From Sphingobacteriia bacterium (GTDB lineage: Bacteria > Bacteroidota > Bacteroidia > NS11-12g > UBA9320), in NCBI GenBank assembly GCA_008080835.1, contig VMDK01000132.1, forward strand, positions 1-48,046: 48,046 nt of DNA. Reading direction: 5' to 3'. The notes below the pieces were generated by a model, which worked only from the letters and a program-made list of their open reading frames with translations, had not been told where the DNA came from and did no database searches. A program made the translations under genes and the position numbers. Below, piece after piece: positions 16,967 through 25,071 of this stretch (position 1 is the first letter of the stretch; every line of letters begins with the position of its first letter).

Positions 16967-19537
16967 ATGCGTTCAATGGCAAGAAGAAATATACTCCTGG
17001 TTGTCTTACTGAGCTTCGCAATGTTCGGCTGTAAAGTCACCATGCAGCAGGCAAATGAAAATTTTGACCTGCATCAGTATGCCGTCGCTTCAGACATGTA
17101 CAAGCAGGTCATGCGGAAAGGTGAACTCGCCAAAGAGGATAAGCAATTTGCAGCTTACCGAGCAGGTGAAGGATACCGCTATATCCACGACAGCAAAGAA
17201 GCGCTCAAGTATTATTCCAGAGCAATCCGCTACGGAATGAAGGATCCGGTTGTATTCTATCGTCAGGCAGAAATGATGATGGAGCAAGAGCAATACACCG
17301 AAGCGCTCACCAAATTCAAGGAGTACAAGAAGATGAATCCTTCCGACACGGAAGTTGATTCCAAGATCAAGGGTTGCGAACTGGCTTTACTCTGTGCAGA
17401 CAAGCGCACGCGCTACGTGATCGAAGAGTTCAAAGTAGCGAACGAATCACGAGTCGATGACAGAGTACCTCGCTACGCAGATAGAAAGCAAAAGAGTATC
17501 ATGTTCACCTCTAACCGTGAAGGTGGAGAGAGCAAGAAGCAAGATAAATGGCAGGGACGATTCTTCGAGGATATCTACATCGTAGAAGAAAAAGGTCGAA
17601 GAGGTCGTGTAAAATGGCAAGCGCCAAAACTCGTTGAAGGTTTCACACAGTGGAACGAAGGGGCTATGACATTCGATAGTCGTTACTCGACCATGTATCT
17701 CACCCAGTGTAGCGGTGTAGAAGGAAAGCAGACAAATTGTAAGATCTATCAGGCCAAGAAAAGAGGAAGCAGCTGGGAACTAGACCCAACTCCACTTCCT
17801 TTCTGTAGTGACTCATTCAGCTGTGGTCATCCTGCCTTATCTCCGGATGGAAAGAAGCTATACTTCGTCAGTGATATGCCTGGTACAACCCAAGGCAAAG
17901 ACGGCGAAGAGACCATGGAAAAATCCAAGGACATTTATGTGTCCAACTTTGTGAAAAGAGGACGTACCTGGGGAGATCCGATAAACTTGGGTCCAACGAT
18001 CAATACTTCAGGAAATGAGATGTTCCCATTCATTCATGAGGATGGAACACTGTACTTCTCATCCGACGGACATGTTACCTTAGGAGGTCTTGATATCCTT
18101 TACAGTGAACCAACAGGTGATGGTCCAACAGATTGGGGAGATCCAGAAAATATGGGATGTCCGATGAACTCGAAAGCGGATGATTTCGGTATCCTGGTCG
18201 ACAAGAACAAGGAGCATGGTTACTTCACTTCTGATCGCGATCGTCCGGGTGACGACGACATCTACGAGTTCAGCATGACTCCTCTCGTGATCATCCTGAA
18301 AGGAACCGTGACCGATTGTGAAAGCAAATTGCCACTGAAGAACTCTTTGGTATTGATCACGAACAATGTGGACTCAACCAAGATCAGACTAACCACCGAC
18401 GAGCAAGGATATTATGAAACTCCACTGCGTCCGGGTGTGAAGTACGAAGTAGTAGCATCAAAACGCGAAGATTACTTCTACGACAGTAAGCCAAAATATG
18501 TATCTACGGAAGGAATTGACGTCAGTACTGAATTCGTAAAAGACTTCTGTCTACGCAACCAGTGTGACGATGTATTCGTTCTTCCGATCTATTATGATCT
18601 CGACAAGGCATTCCTGCGTCCGGAGTCACAAGAAGTATTGGATGGGCTGGTTGAAACTTTGAAGAAATACCCAAAAATGTCGGTAGAGCTCGGTTCTCAC
18701 ACTGACTGTCGTGCATCCTACGACTACAACATCTTCCTGTCTCAGCGACGTGCGGATTCAGCAGTTGCATACATCATTTCGAAAGGGATCAACCCATTCC
18801 GACTCGAAGCACGTGGTTATGGTGAAAGCCAACTGACCAACAAGTGTGAATGTGAGGGTGCCAAAGTCGTTCCATGTACGGAAGAAGAGCATCAGGAAAA
18901 CAGACGTACAACAGTGAAAGTTGTGAACTGTAAATACGCATTCAAATGGAGCAATCCTGAGGTTCAAGACACTAACAAGGTGGCCATCGGAGACGGTCCT
19001 ATCTACAGTGCGGTCATCATAGACGAGCGTAAAAAATTCATCATGTCCAACCAAGGTGAGTACGACAAAGAAGTACAGGCCATCGCGGAAGAAAAACGAC
19101 GTCAGGAAGAAGAAGCAGAGCGCAAGCGAATTGCTGAAACATACGACATCATCCCTTACACGGTTTCACGCGATAAAATGTACGTGAGAGCGGAGATCGA
19201 ACGCAAGAAGATCAAACTTGTATACGATCCTGAAGCTCGCAAGGTTGAGATCCCGATGTCCCAAGTCGAGCAATTGCTCAGAGCTCGTTACATCACAGTG
19301 AACGATTTCAGCGATGGCAGCGATAAGTTCAAATTCACTGACGGCACCAAAGTGACCAGCCGAAACTTCAAAGTGAAGAGCATGAAGATCGGAGATGTGG
19401 AATTCAAGAAAGTCCGTTGCAAAATGGTAGACAATGGTCAGCCTGCACGACTTGGTTCCGGTATCTTCAATGACTACTTCGGAGTGGAAGCAAAAGACGG
19501 TAAGCTTTGGCTCAAGAAGATCGACGACGGAAACTGA
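16967..19537 (+). CDS. PorE-like OmpA-family lipoprotein with TPR, beta-propeller, CRD and a retropepsin-like C-terminus
   Basis: An 856-residue outer-membrane lipoprotein predicted to face the periplasm. The ATG at 16967 gives a clean signal peptide and lipobox ending at Cys22 (AMFGC). In order: TPR helices (about 26-140); PD40 propeller repeats (about 150-440, for example CGHPALSPDGKKLYFVSD); a carboxypeptidase-regulatory-like beta domain (about 441-520); an OmpA_C peptidoglycan-binding domain (about 535-650, PIYYDLDKAFLRPES, LSQRRADSAVAYI); a charged helical linker; and a final domain (about 727-856). The first four domains are the layout of PorE, which anchors T9SS parts to peptidoglycan, but related OmpA proteins have other roles. 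The last domain aligns with retropepsin-like proteases, with DPEA where DTGA is expected (Asp754). It has its own terminator. Confidence 0.85.
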   Translation: MRSMARRNILLVVLLSFAMFGCKVTMQQANENFDLHQYAVASDMYKQVMRKGELAKEDKQFAAYRAGEGYRYIHDSKEALKYYSRAIRYGMKDPVVFYRQAEMMMEQEQYTEALTKFKEYKKMNPSDTEVDSKIKGCELALLCADKRTRYVIEEFKVANESRVDDRVPRYADRKQKSIMFTSNREGGESKKQDKWQGRFFEDIYIVEEKGRRGRVKWQAPKLVEGFTQWNEGAMTFDSRYSTMYLTQCSGVEGKQTNCKIYQAKKRGSSWELDPTPLPFCSDSFSCGHPALSPDGKKLYFVSDMPGTTQGKDGEETMEKSKDIYVSNFVKRGRTWGDPINLGPTINTSGNEMFPFIHEDGTLYFSSDGHVTLGGLDILYSEPTGDGPTDWGDPENMGCPMNSKADDFGILVDKNKEHGYFTSDRDRPGDDDIYEFSMTPLVIILKGTVTDCESKLPLKNSLVLITNNVDSTKIRLTTDEQGYYETPLRPGVKYEVVASKREDYFYDSKPKYVSTEGIDVSTEFVKDFCLRNQCDDVFVLPIYYDLDKAFLRPESQEVLDGLVETLKKYPKMSVELGSHTDCRASYDYNIFLSQRRADSAVAYIISKGINPFRLEARGYGESQLTNKCECEGAKVVPCTEEEHQENRRTTVKVVNCKYAFKWSNPEVQDTNKVAIGDGPIYSAVIIDERKKFIMSNQGEYDKEVQAIAEEKRRQEEEAERKRIAETYDIIPYTVSRDKMYVRAEIERKKIKLVYDPEARKVEIPMSQVEQLLRARYITVNDFSDGSDKFKFTDGTKVTSRNFKVKSMKIGDVEFKKVRCKMVDNGQPARLGSGIFNDYFGVEAKDGKLWLKKIDDGN

Positions 19538-19563
19538 TACCGACGATCAGATACAATTATGGG

Positions 19564-19597
19564 AAAAGGGAATGGCACTGTGCATTCCCTTTTTTTT
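19564..19597 (+). terminator. Intrinsic terminator of the PorE-like gene
   Basis: AAAAGGGAATG pairs with CATTCCCTTTT around an eight-base loop, followed by a run of eight T. It starts 27 bases after the stop codon. Confidence 0.88.
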
Positions 19598-19628
19598 GCC
19601 ATAACTGAGCGAAGTAGTAAGGGCATGG

Positions 19629-19636
19629 TATCTTTG
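19629..19636 (+). promoter_or_regulatory. -7 box upstream of purM
   Basis: TATCTTTG matches TAnnTTTG exactly and ends 25 bases before the purM ATG. The -33 region is weak (CTG 21 bases upstream). Confidence 0.5.
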
Positions 19637-19661
19637 AAGCCTCAAACCCGAAAGTCCAGAA

Positions 19662-20831
19662 ATGAGCAGATATTCCAAGCGAGGCGTTAGTTCGAAGAAA
19701 GAGGACGTTCACGCCGCGATCTCCAATATTGACAAAGGCCTGTTTCCCAATGCCTTTTGTAAGGTAGTTCCTGATCACCTGGGAGGTGATCCTGATTACT
19801 GCAATGTGATGCATGCGGACGGAGCCGGGACCAAATCCAGTTTGGCATATATATATTGGAAAGAAACAGGTGATTTGGACGTTTGGAAAGGTATCGCTCA
19901 GGATGCTCTAGTAATGAATATTGACGACCTGTTGTGCATAGGAATTACAGATGGCATTCTGGTTAGTTCAACCATCGGTCGTAATAAGAACCGAATTCCG
20001 GGCGAAGTGATCGCTGCCATCATCAACGGTACACAGGAATTCATCGACAAAATGGCTGACCAGGGCGTCGATATCACCCTGACAGGTGGAGAAACCGCTG
20101 ATGTGGGTGATCTTGTCCGCACAGTGATCGTAGATAGCACGGTGACTGCCCGCGTCAAGCGAGATCAGATCATTGAGAACAATATTCAGCCGGGAGATGT
20201 GATCGTAGGATTGGCTTCATTTGGCCAAGCCAATTACGAGGACTCATATAATGAAGGCATGGGAAGTAACGGGCTAACTTCTGCCCGTCATGATATGCTT
20301 CATTCGGAATACCGCCAAAAGTATCCCGAAAGTTATGATCCGGAAGTGGACACAGACCTGGTGTACAGCGGTGGCTTCAAACTTACAGATCCTGCGGAAG
20401 GACTGAAACACGATGTAGGAAAGTCAATTCTTTCACCAACACGAACTTATCTGCCGGTTGTACGAAAGATCCTGGAAGAATTACGTCCGGAGATCCATGG
20501 CATAATACATTGCAGCGGTGGAGCTCAGACTAAAGTTCTGCACTTTACCGACGACATCAAGATCATCAAAGACAATCTCTTTGAGGCTCCACCTCTATTC
20601 AAACATATACAAGAGCAAAGTGGCAGTGATTGGAAGGAGATGATGGAAGTGTTCAATATGGGGCACCGTATGGAGTTCTATTTACCTGAGGAGCACGCTG
20701 AGTCTGTCATTCGCATCAGCAAAAGCTTTGGCATTGATGCTCAGGTGATCGGGCGCTGTGAATCCTCGAATTGTCAGGAATTGCACATATACGCCAAAAA
20801 CGAACACATTTCTTGGTTAAATGAAAGTTAA
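19662..20831 (+). CDS. purM: Phosphoribosylformylglycinamidine cyclo-ligase (AIR synthetase)
   Basis: PurM closes the imidazole ring of 5-aminoimidazole ribotide using ATP, the fifth step of purine synthesis. The 389 residues begin MSRYSKRGVSSKKEDVHAAI. The family signatures are present: HADGAGTKSSLAY (phosphate and substrate binding), ALVMNIDDLLCIG (the conserved nucleotide-binding Asp) and LTGGETADVGD. A C-terminal AIRS_C domain (PGDVIVGLASFGQ onward; HCSGGAQTKVLHF) follows. It is somewhat longer than the E. coli enzyme (345), as is usual in Bacteroidota. It is flanked by its own promoter and is not next to other pur genes. Confidence 0.94.
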   Translation: MSRYSKRGVSSKKEDVHAAISNIDKGLFPNAFCKVVPDHLGGDPDYCNVMHADGAGTKSSLAYIYWKETGDLDVWKGIAQDALVMNIDDLLCIGITDGILVSSTIGRNKNRIPGEVIAAIINGTQEFIDKMADQGVDITLTGGETADVGDLVRTVIVDSTVTARVKRDQIIENNIQPGDVIVGLASFGQANYEDSYNEGMGSNGLTSARHDMLHSEYRQKYPESYDPEVDTDLVYSGGFKLTDPAEGLKHDVGKSILSPTRTYLPVVRKILEELRPEIHGIIHCSGGAQTKVLHFTDDIKIIKDNLFEAPPLFKHIQEQSGSDWKEMMEVFNMGHRMEFYLPEEHAESVIRISKSFGIDAQVIGRCESSNCQELHIYAKNEHISWLNES

Positions 20832-20844
20832 ACCACTAAATTCG
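20813..20844 (+). promoter_or_regulatory. Possible promoter of the Omp28-like gene
   Basis: TTG (20813-20815) and TAAATTCG (20837-20844) are 21 bases apart, the -7 element differing from consensus by one base. The ATG is 43 bases further on. It overlaps the end of purM. Confidence 0.33.
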
Positions 20845-20887
20845 GTGGCTATTATCAACATAGAGGTTTAATAGAACTATATAAGAA

Positions 20888-21787
20888 ATGAAAAAATTAC
20901 TTTTATTCTCAGTTGCGGCAAGCTTGTTTCTCTTCTCTTGTAAAGACGATTCAAGCGATGTAAACGGTGATGGATCAGGCGACAACAACGCTGTACCTGA
21001 ATCATTCACTCAAAATGCGATCATCGAGTACTTCTCTGGTGCTTGGTGTGGTTACTGTCCTGATGGATGGTTGAAAGCGAAAGAAATCATGGCAGCTAAC
21101 CCAGGACGTGTGGAAGCTGTTGTAATTCACAGAGGTGATGGAATGGAATTCCCAGATGGTGCTACCATCGACAAGCAGTACAACAAAGCGGGATATCCTA
21201 CTGGAATGGTTAACCGTATCGGTGGTACAACTACCAACCGTGGTAACTGGCCAGGTCATATTAGCAATGTACTTTCTAACGAAGCTACTTGCGGTTTCTC
21301 TATTGACGCTTCAAATAACACAGGAGGAACGAACTACGAGGTAAAAGTGAAACTAGGAGTTGGTTCAAGTGACCTTCCTAACGGTTCATACAAACTCGTT
21401 GTTTACGGGGTAACTAAAACAGTTACAGGAACTGGTCAGCAGTACGATCAGATCAACTACTACTACGATCCTGCTAACTTCCCTAATCACCCTTTCAACA
21501 ACGTTGGAAAACGCGCTACTACCAGCAATGGTACTGTGATCGGAATCATCGAAGGTTACGAGCACAAGCACGTTGTACAGTATGTTCTGACCAACGCTCT
21601 TGGTGATCCTGTATCTAAAGACGATACGAAAGCTAAAGCTGTATCTGAGTACTCATTCAACATCAATACTCTTGGTGAGGACGTATTCATCGTAGCTATG
21701 CTTTACGAAAACACATTGACTACTGGTTCTTCTTTCGTACACAACGTAGCTAGTTGTGACGTTGGAAGCAAAGTGAACTTCCAATAA
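20888..21787 (+). CDS. Omp28-related lipoprotein with thioredoxin-like CGYC motif
   Basis: A 299-residue exported lipoprotein; lipidation is predicted at Cys18 (LFLFSCKDD). A thioredoxin-like domain starts near residue 42 with the redox pair Cys54/Cys57 in SGAWCGYCPDG and a GYPTG segment in the place of the cis-Pro loop. A beta-rich C-terminal domain (about 130-299) is typical of Omp28-related proteins of Bacteroidota. The role is unproven; disulfide exchange on envelope proteins is plausible. Codon use differs from neighbours: alanine is nearly always GCT and glycine and arginine favour GGT and CGT, as in highly expressed genes. A very strong terminator follows. Confidence 0.82.
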   Translation: MKKLLLFSVAASLFLFSCKDDSSDVNGDGSGDNNAVPESFTQNAIIEYFSGAWCGYCPDGWLKAKEIMAANPGRVEAVVIHRGDGMEFPDGATIDKQYNKAGYPTGMVNRIGGTTTNRGNWPGHISNVLSNEATCGFSIDASNNTGGTNYEVKVKLGVGSSDLPNGSYKLVVYGVTKTVTGTGQQYDQINYYYDPANFPNHPFNNVGKRATTSNGTVIGIIEGYEHKHVVQYVLTNALGDPVSKDDTKAKAVSEYSFNINTLGEDVFIVAMLYENTLTTGSSFVHNVASCDVGSKVNFQ

Positions 21788-21807
21788 GAATCAGTTTTAA
21801 GATCTCT

Positions 21808-21842
21808 AAAGAGCTCCACTTTGCTGTGGAGCTCTTTTTTTT
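21808..21842 (+). terminator. Intrinsic terminator of the Omp28-like gene
   Basis: AAAGAGCTCCAC pairs perfectly with GTGGAGCTCTTT (12 base pairs) around a six-base loop, and the stem runs into eight T. It lies 20 bases after the stop and ends 9 bases before rlmN. Confidence 0.93.
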
Positions 21843-21851
21843 GTAGTAGAA

Positions 21852-22880
21852 ATGAAGAATATCCGGGATCTAAGCAAAGAACAGCTCACTGAATGGCTTC
21901 TTGATCAAGGTGAGCCAAAGTTCAGAGCGAGTCAGATCTATGACTGGCTATGGAAACGCTTTGTTCGTGATTTCGATTCGATGAGGAATATCCCAAAGTC
22001 TTTAAGGGATAAGCTTCAGGAACATTTCACTATCCCTGCGGTAGCCATATCCACAGCGCAGCACAGCGCTGACGGGACTATCAAACTTGGCTTTGAACTT
22101 CACGACGGACATTTTGTAGAAGGTGTCCTTATACCTTCCGGTAAAAGAATGACGGCATGCATCTCCTCACAAGTAGGCTGCAGCTTGAATTGCACATTTT
22201 GTGCGACGGGTTATTTGCCAAGGAAACGGAACCTCGAGTTTGACGAGATCTTTGACCAGGTAGCACTCATCCGAGAGTTAGCGGAAGAAACGTACGACCG
22301 ACCATTGAGCAACATCGTGCTCATGGGCATGGGTGAACCCCTTTTGAACTATAAGAATGTACTCAAGGCTATGGAGAAAGTTTCTGATCCTGAGGCCATG
22401 GGTATGTCCCCGCAAAGGATCACGCTGTCTACCGCCGGCATCTCCAAAATGATCAAGAAACTTGGGGATGATGGCGTACGCTTTAATCTTGCATTGAGCC
22501 TTCACGCTTCATCCAATGAAAAGCGTTCGAAGATCATGCCGATCAATGAGTCCAATACTCTGGAAGATCTTGTGGAAGCGTTGAATTACTTCTACGACAA
22601 AACAGGTTCTCGGATCACGCTAGAATACTGCGTGATCGATGGTGTCAACGACTCCAGGGAAGATGCCGCCGAACTCACAGCTTTTGCGCGTCAAATCAAA
22701 TGCAAGATCAACCTTATAGAGTACAATCCGATCGACATGGCTGAGTTCAAGTCAAGTAAAGCCATCGATCGATTTGCGCAGATCCTCGAGAAAAATCGAC
22801 TGATCGTAAATGTCAGACGGAGCCGCGGCAAAGATATCGATGCAGCCTGTGGCCAACTTGCAAATAAGAGTCAGTCATGA
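21852..22880 (+). CDS. rlmN: Dual-specificity 23S rRNA/tRNA adenine-C2 methyltransferase RlmN (radical SAM)
   Basis: RlmN methylates C2 of A2503 in 23S rRNA and A37 in some tRNAs by radical chemistry. In the 342-residue protein the 4Fe-4S cluster ligands are Cys110, Cys114 and Cys117 (GCSLNCTFCATG). The two catalytic cysteines correspond to Cys103 (MTACISSQ) and Cys333 (DAACGQL), with the same spacing as in E. coli. The GEPLLN motif is MGMGEPLLNY. The ATG at 21852 lies just after a strong terminator, so it must have its own promoter within or before that terminator. Its end overlaps the convergent membrane-protein gene by 10 bases. Confidence 0.96.
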   Translation: MKNIRDLSKEQLTEWLLDQGEPKFRASQIYDWLWKRFVRDFDSMRNIPKSLRDKLQEHFTIPAVAISTAQHSADGTIKLGFELHDGHFVEGVLIPSGKRMTACISSQVGCSLNCTFCATGYLPRKRNLEFDEIFDQVALIRELAEETYDRPLSNIVLMGMGEPLLNYKNVLKAMEKVSDPEAMGMSPQRITLSTAGISKMIKKLGDDGVRFNLALSLHASSNEKRSKIMPINESNTLEDLVEALNYFYDKTGSRITLEYCVIDGVNDSREDAAELTAFARQIKCKINLIEYNPIDMAEFKSSKAIDRFAQILEKNRLIVNVRRSRGKDIDAACGQLANKSQS

Positions 22881-23383
22881 TCAGGGCGTCTCATGTAATG
22901 CGCGATCACCCTTGTGGCTTCCGCGTCATTGTCGACCCCAATGAGTAACCGTTTCCCGTGTTTGGTTGTGATCTGTACGCCTACGCGTCCTCCTAAGGTG
23001 AATGCTCTGCCTTTTAGCCCATAGCGATAACCCCATCCTCCATATTCAAGGAGAGGTCGATAGCTCCTAATCTCTAAGCTTTCCAATTCGTGCCAACTCC
23101 GACTGATCCAACGTCCGACAAATGGCCAGAATCGATAGCGGATTCCACGCTCGTCCATCTCCAACTGCAGAGTGGTACATAGTAATACTCCAAATAGTCC
23201 ACCTAAGAACCCGATCATGACCAGGTATCCCGTATCTGACATTGGTTTGTCGCCTAATGGTATTCCTGTGATCACCTGATAAAGGTACATCCCTATCAGA
23301 ACACCCATGCAGGCAACAGTGATCAATAATATCCAGGGCTTTCGGTAAGCAACCTGCTTTTCAGAGAATGTCGGTGCTCTCAT
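22871..23383 (-). CDS. Small two-helix membrane protein of unknown function
   Basis: A 170-residue protein I cannot assign to a named family with confidence. Two hydrophobic helices (about residues 16-37 and 52-70) precede a soluble beta-rich part resembling bacterial PH-like domains: SWHELESLEIRSYRPLLEYG, GWGYRYG, then GVQITTKHGKRLLIGVDN. It overlaps the upstream SGNH hydrolase gene by 4 bases (ATGA) and so is translationally coupled to it, as last gene of the tatA operon. Confidence 0.75.
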   Translation of the reverse strand: MRAPTFSEKQVAYRKPWILLITVACMGVLIGMYLYQVITGIPLGDKPMSDTGYLVMIGFLGGLFGVLLCTTLQLEMDERGIRYRFWPFVGRWISRSWHELESLEIRSYRPLLEYGGWGYRYGLKGRAFTLGGRVGVQITTKHGKRLLIGVDNDAEATRVIAHYMRRPDHD

Positions 23384-25062
23384 GATTGTTTCAAATTTAC
23401 AGGCTCTGGCATGCTATCCTTCTCAGGTACTTCATTAACCAATTCGTGCTGGGTCTTTTTCCAATCTATATACTTACTAATGATTGCGTTGTACAGCATT
23501 TCTCCTACGAAACCAGCGCCTCTTGAACTGAAATGTGTAAAGTCCTTGGCTGCTAACGGAGGGTCATTCTGAACCCAAGCAACCATGGAGTTCTCCCCTC
23601 CCATTGCGTTGTAAAGATCCCAGAACGCACAGCCGTTGTCAAATGCCGCTTGCATCATTGCATCGCGAATGGCAGGTATGTTTGGATAAGAAACGTAGTT
23701 TCCTCCACGTTTTCGGCTCATGTCACTCGGTCCGATCACTAGAATGGAAATATCCGGGGACGCCCTCCTGATCGCTTTCAATTGAGCATCCATCAAACGG
23801 GCGTAGTAGTGGTAATTCTTTTGAGGATTGGGCACTACGTTGATGCCGTACTGGAGGATCAACAACGAGGTATTCGTGGAACTCAGCAGCTGCTCATAGA
23901 GTGCACCATTGATCATCTCAAATCCAAGCCCGGAGCTCCCTCTCATTGGAAAATTATCAACTGCCACTCCGCTATCACCGTCAAGCATCACACCAAATAC
24001 CACAGGACTGGTCGTGGCATTGAAGGACATCATGACTTCCTTGTTCACCAATTGATCGGACAGCAACTTGTTGTTCAGAACAGGAGCCGCTCTACAGGTG
24101 ATCGAACTATACACCGTATCGCGTTTATAGCCGATCAAAAATGGCTCTTCAGCGGAATAGAGCAACCTCACGTTCTTGAATTCTCTCACCCGTGGAAATG
24201 ATCTTCTCGCCGTACGGAATCGCAAGTACGTATTTGATACTGTTCGCTCTTCGTAGATGGGTGCGATCGTCGTATCCCAAACGAAGGAGGTTGTATCAAA
24301 AACCGGCTGAAGAATAGAGTCGACCACACCATTTGAATCCGCCCGGGCTACCCAACTGCTGTCGATGATGTCAAATACTTTCGTGATGGACGTGTCCTCG
24401 CCGATCTTAGCCGCGAATTTTCCATCGAACATATATGACGAAGCTCCAATGCCGTAGTAGCCATTTTTCAGGCGCTTTCCCTTCCCATATACGGCATACT
24501 TCTTCCAATCGGGACTTTCGCTCTGCCGAACAGAAACCCTTGAGCGAGAAACGTCAATGGGCAATATGATTCCCGGCCCGAAACCACCGAAACGCAACTG
24601 AAACTTATTCCTCAGATAATCTGAGATGCGATCTCCTTCCAATTGGGAATCTCCATAATGCAGGATTCGAATAAGCTCCCCCGTCTTCTCTGTTTTGAGA
24701 AGCTTGGTAAAAAAGGAACTCAAAGGATTTTCAGATACATCCGAATATTGAATTCGCTTGCCCTCGGGAGGCTCCTTGATGAGCGAATCTGCTGTGGAGA
24801 GCGCATAGGTAGTGTCATCAAGATCGATGGGTGTTACGTCTTGAAGTACCGAATCGACATCGACCACGACGATCTCCTCTTTGTTGAAGAGTTGTTCCAG
24901 AGTTACGAACTGCAGACTGAGGTCGTCGCTCAGTTCAATACGGTCTTGTCGGAACAAGAGCACGATAATGAGAAGGAATGCATTGAGGAACAGTAATCCG
25001 AAAAAGATCCGCTTTGGATGGATGGACTTCGTCTCGTGATATTTTTCCTCATCGAGCTTCAA
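23380..25062 (-). CDS. Membrane-anchored SGNH/GDSL-family hydrolase
   Basis: A 560-residue protein with one N-terminal membrane helix (about 19-37) and the rest outside the cytoplasm. Block I is ILHYGDSQLEGDR with nucleophile Ser139. Block III is YGINVVPNP. Block V is DFTHFSSRGA with Asp507 and His510. A beta-rich insert of roughly 200 residues separates blocks I and III. SGNH enzymes are esterases; some remove acetyl groups from peptidoglycan or exopolysaccharide. The start is TTG at 25062: the frame upstream holds only GCG TAC ATT before a TAA, and no ATG precedes the membrane helix. That TAA is the stop of the transglycosylase-like gene, which is in the same frame 9 bases away. Confidence 0.82.
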   Translation of the reverse strand: MKLDEEKYHETKSIHPKRIFFGLLFLNAFLLIIVLLFRQDRIELSDDLSLQFVTLEQLFNKEEIVVVDVDSVLQDVTPIDLDDTTYALSTADSLIKEPPEGKRIQYSDVSENPLSSFFTKLLKTEKTGELIRILHYGDSQLEGDRISDYLRNKFQLRFGGFGPGIILPIDVSRSRVSVRQSESPDWKKYAVYGKGKRLKNGYYGIGASSYMFDGKFAAKIGEDTSITKVFDIIDSSWVARADSNGVVDSILQPVFDTTSFVWDTTIAPIYEERTVSNTYLRFRTARRSFPRVREFKNVRLLYSAEEPFLIGYKRDTVYSSITCRAAPVLNNKLLSDQLVNKEVMMSFNATTSPVVFGVMLDGDSGVAVDNFPMRGSSGLGFEMINGALYEQLLSSTNTSLLILQYGINVVPNPQKNYHYYARLMDAQLKAIRRASPDISILVIGPSDMSRKRGGNYVSYPNIPAIRDAMMQAAFDNGCAFWDLYNAMGGENSMVAWVQNDPPLAAKDFTHFSSRGAGFVGEMLYNAIISKYIDWKKTQHELVNEVPEKDSMPEPVNLKQS

Positions 25063-25071
25063 AATGTACGC

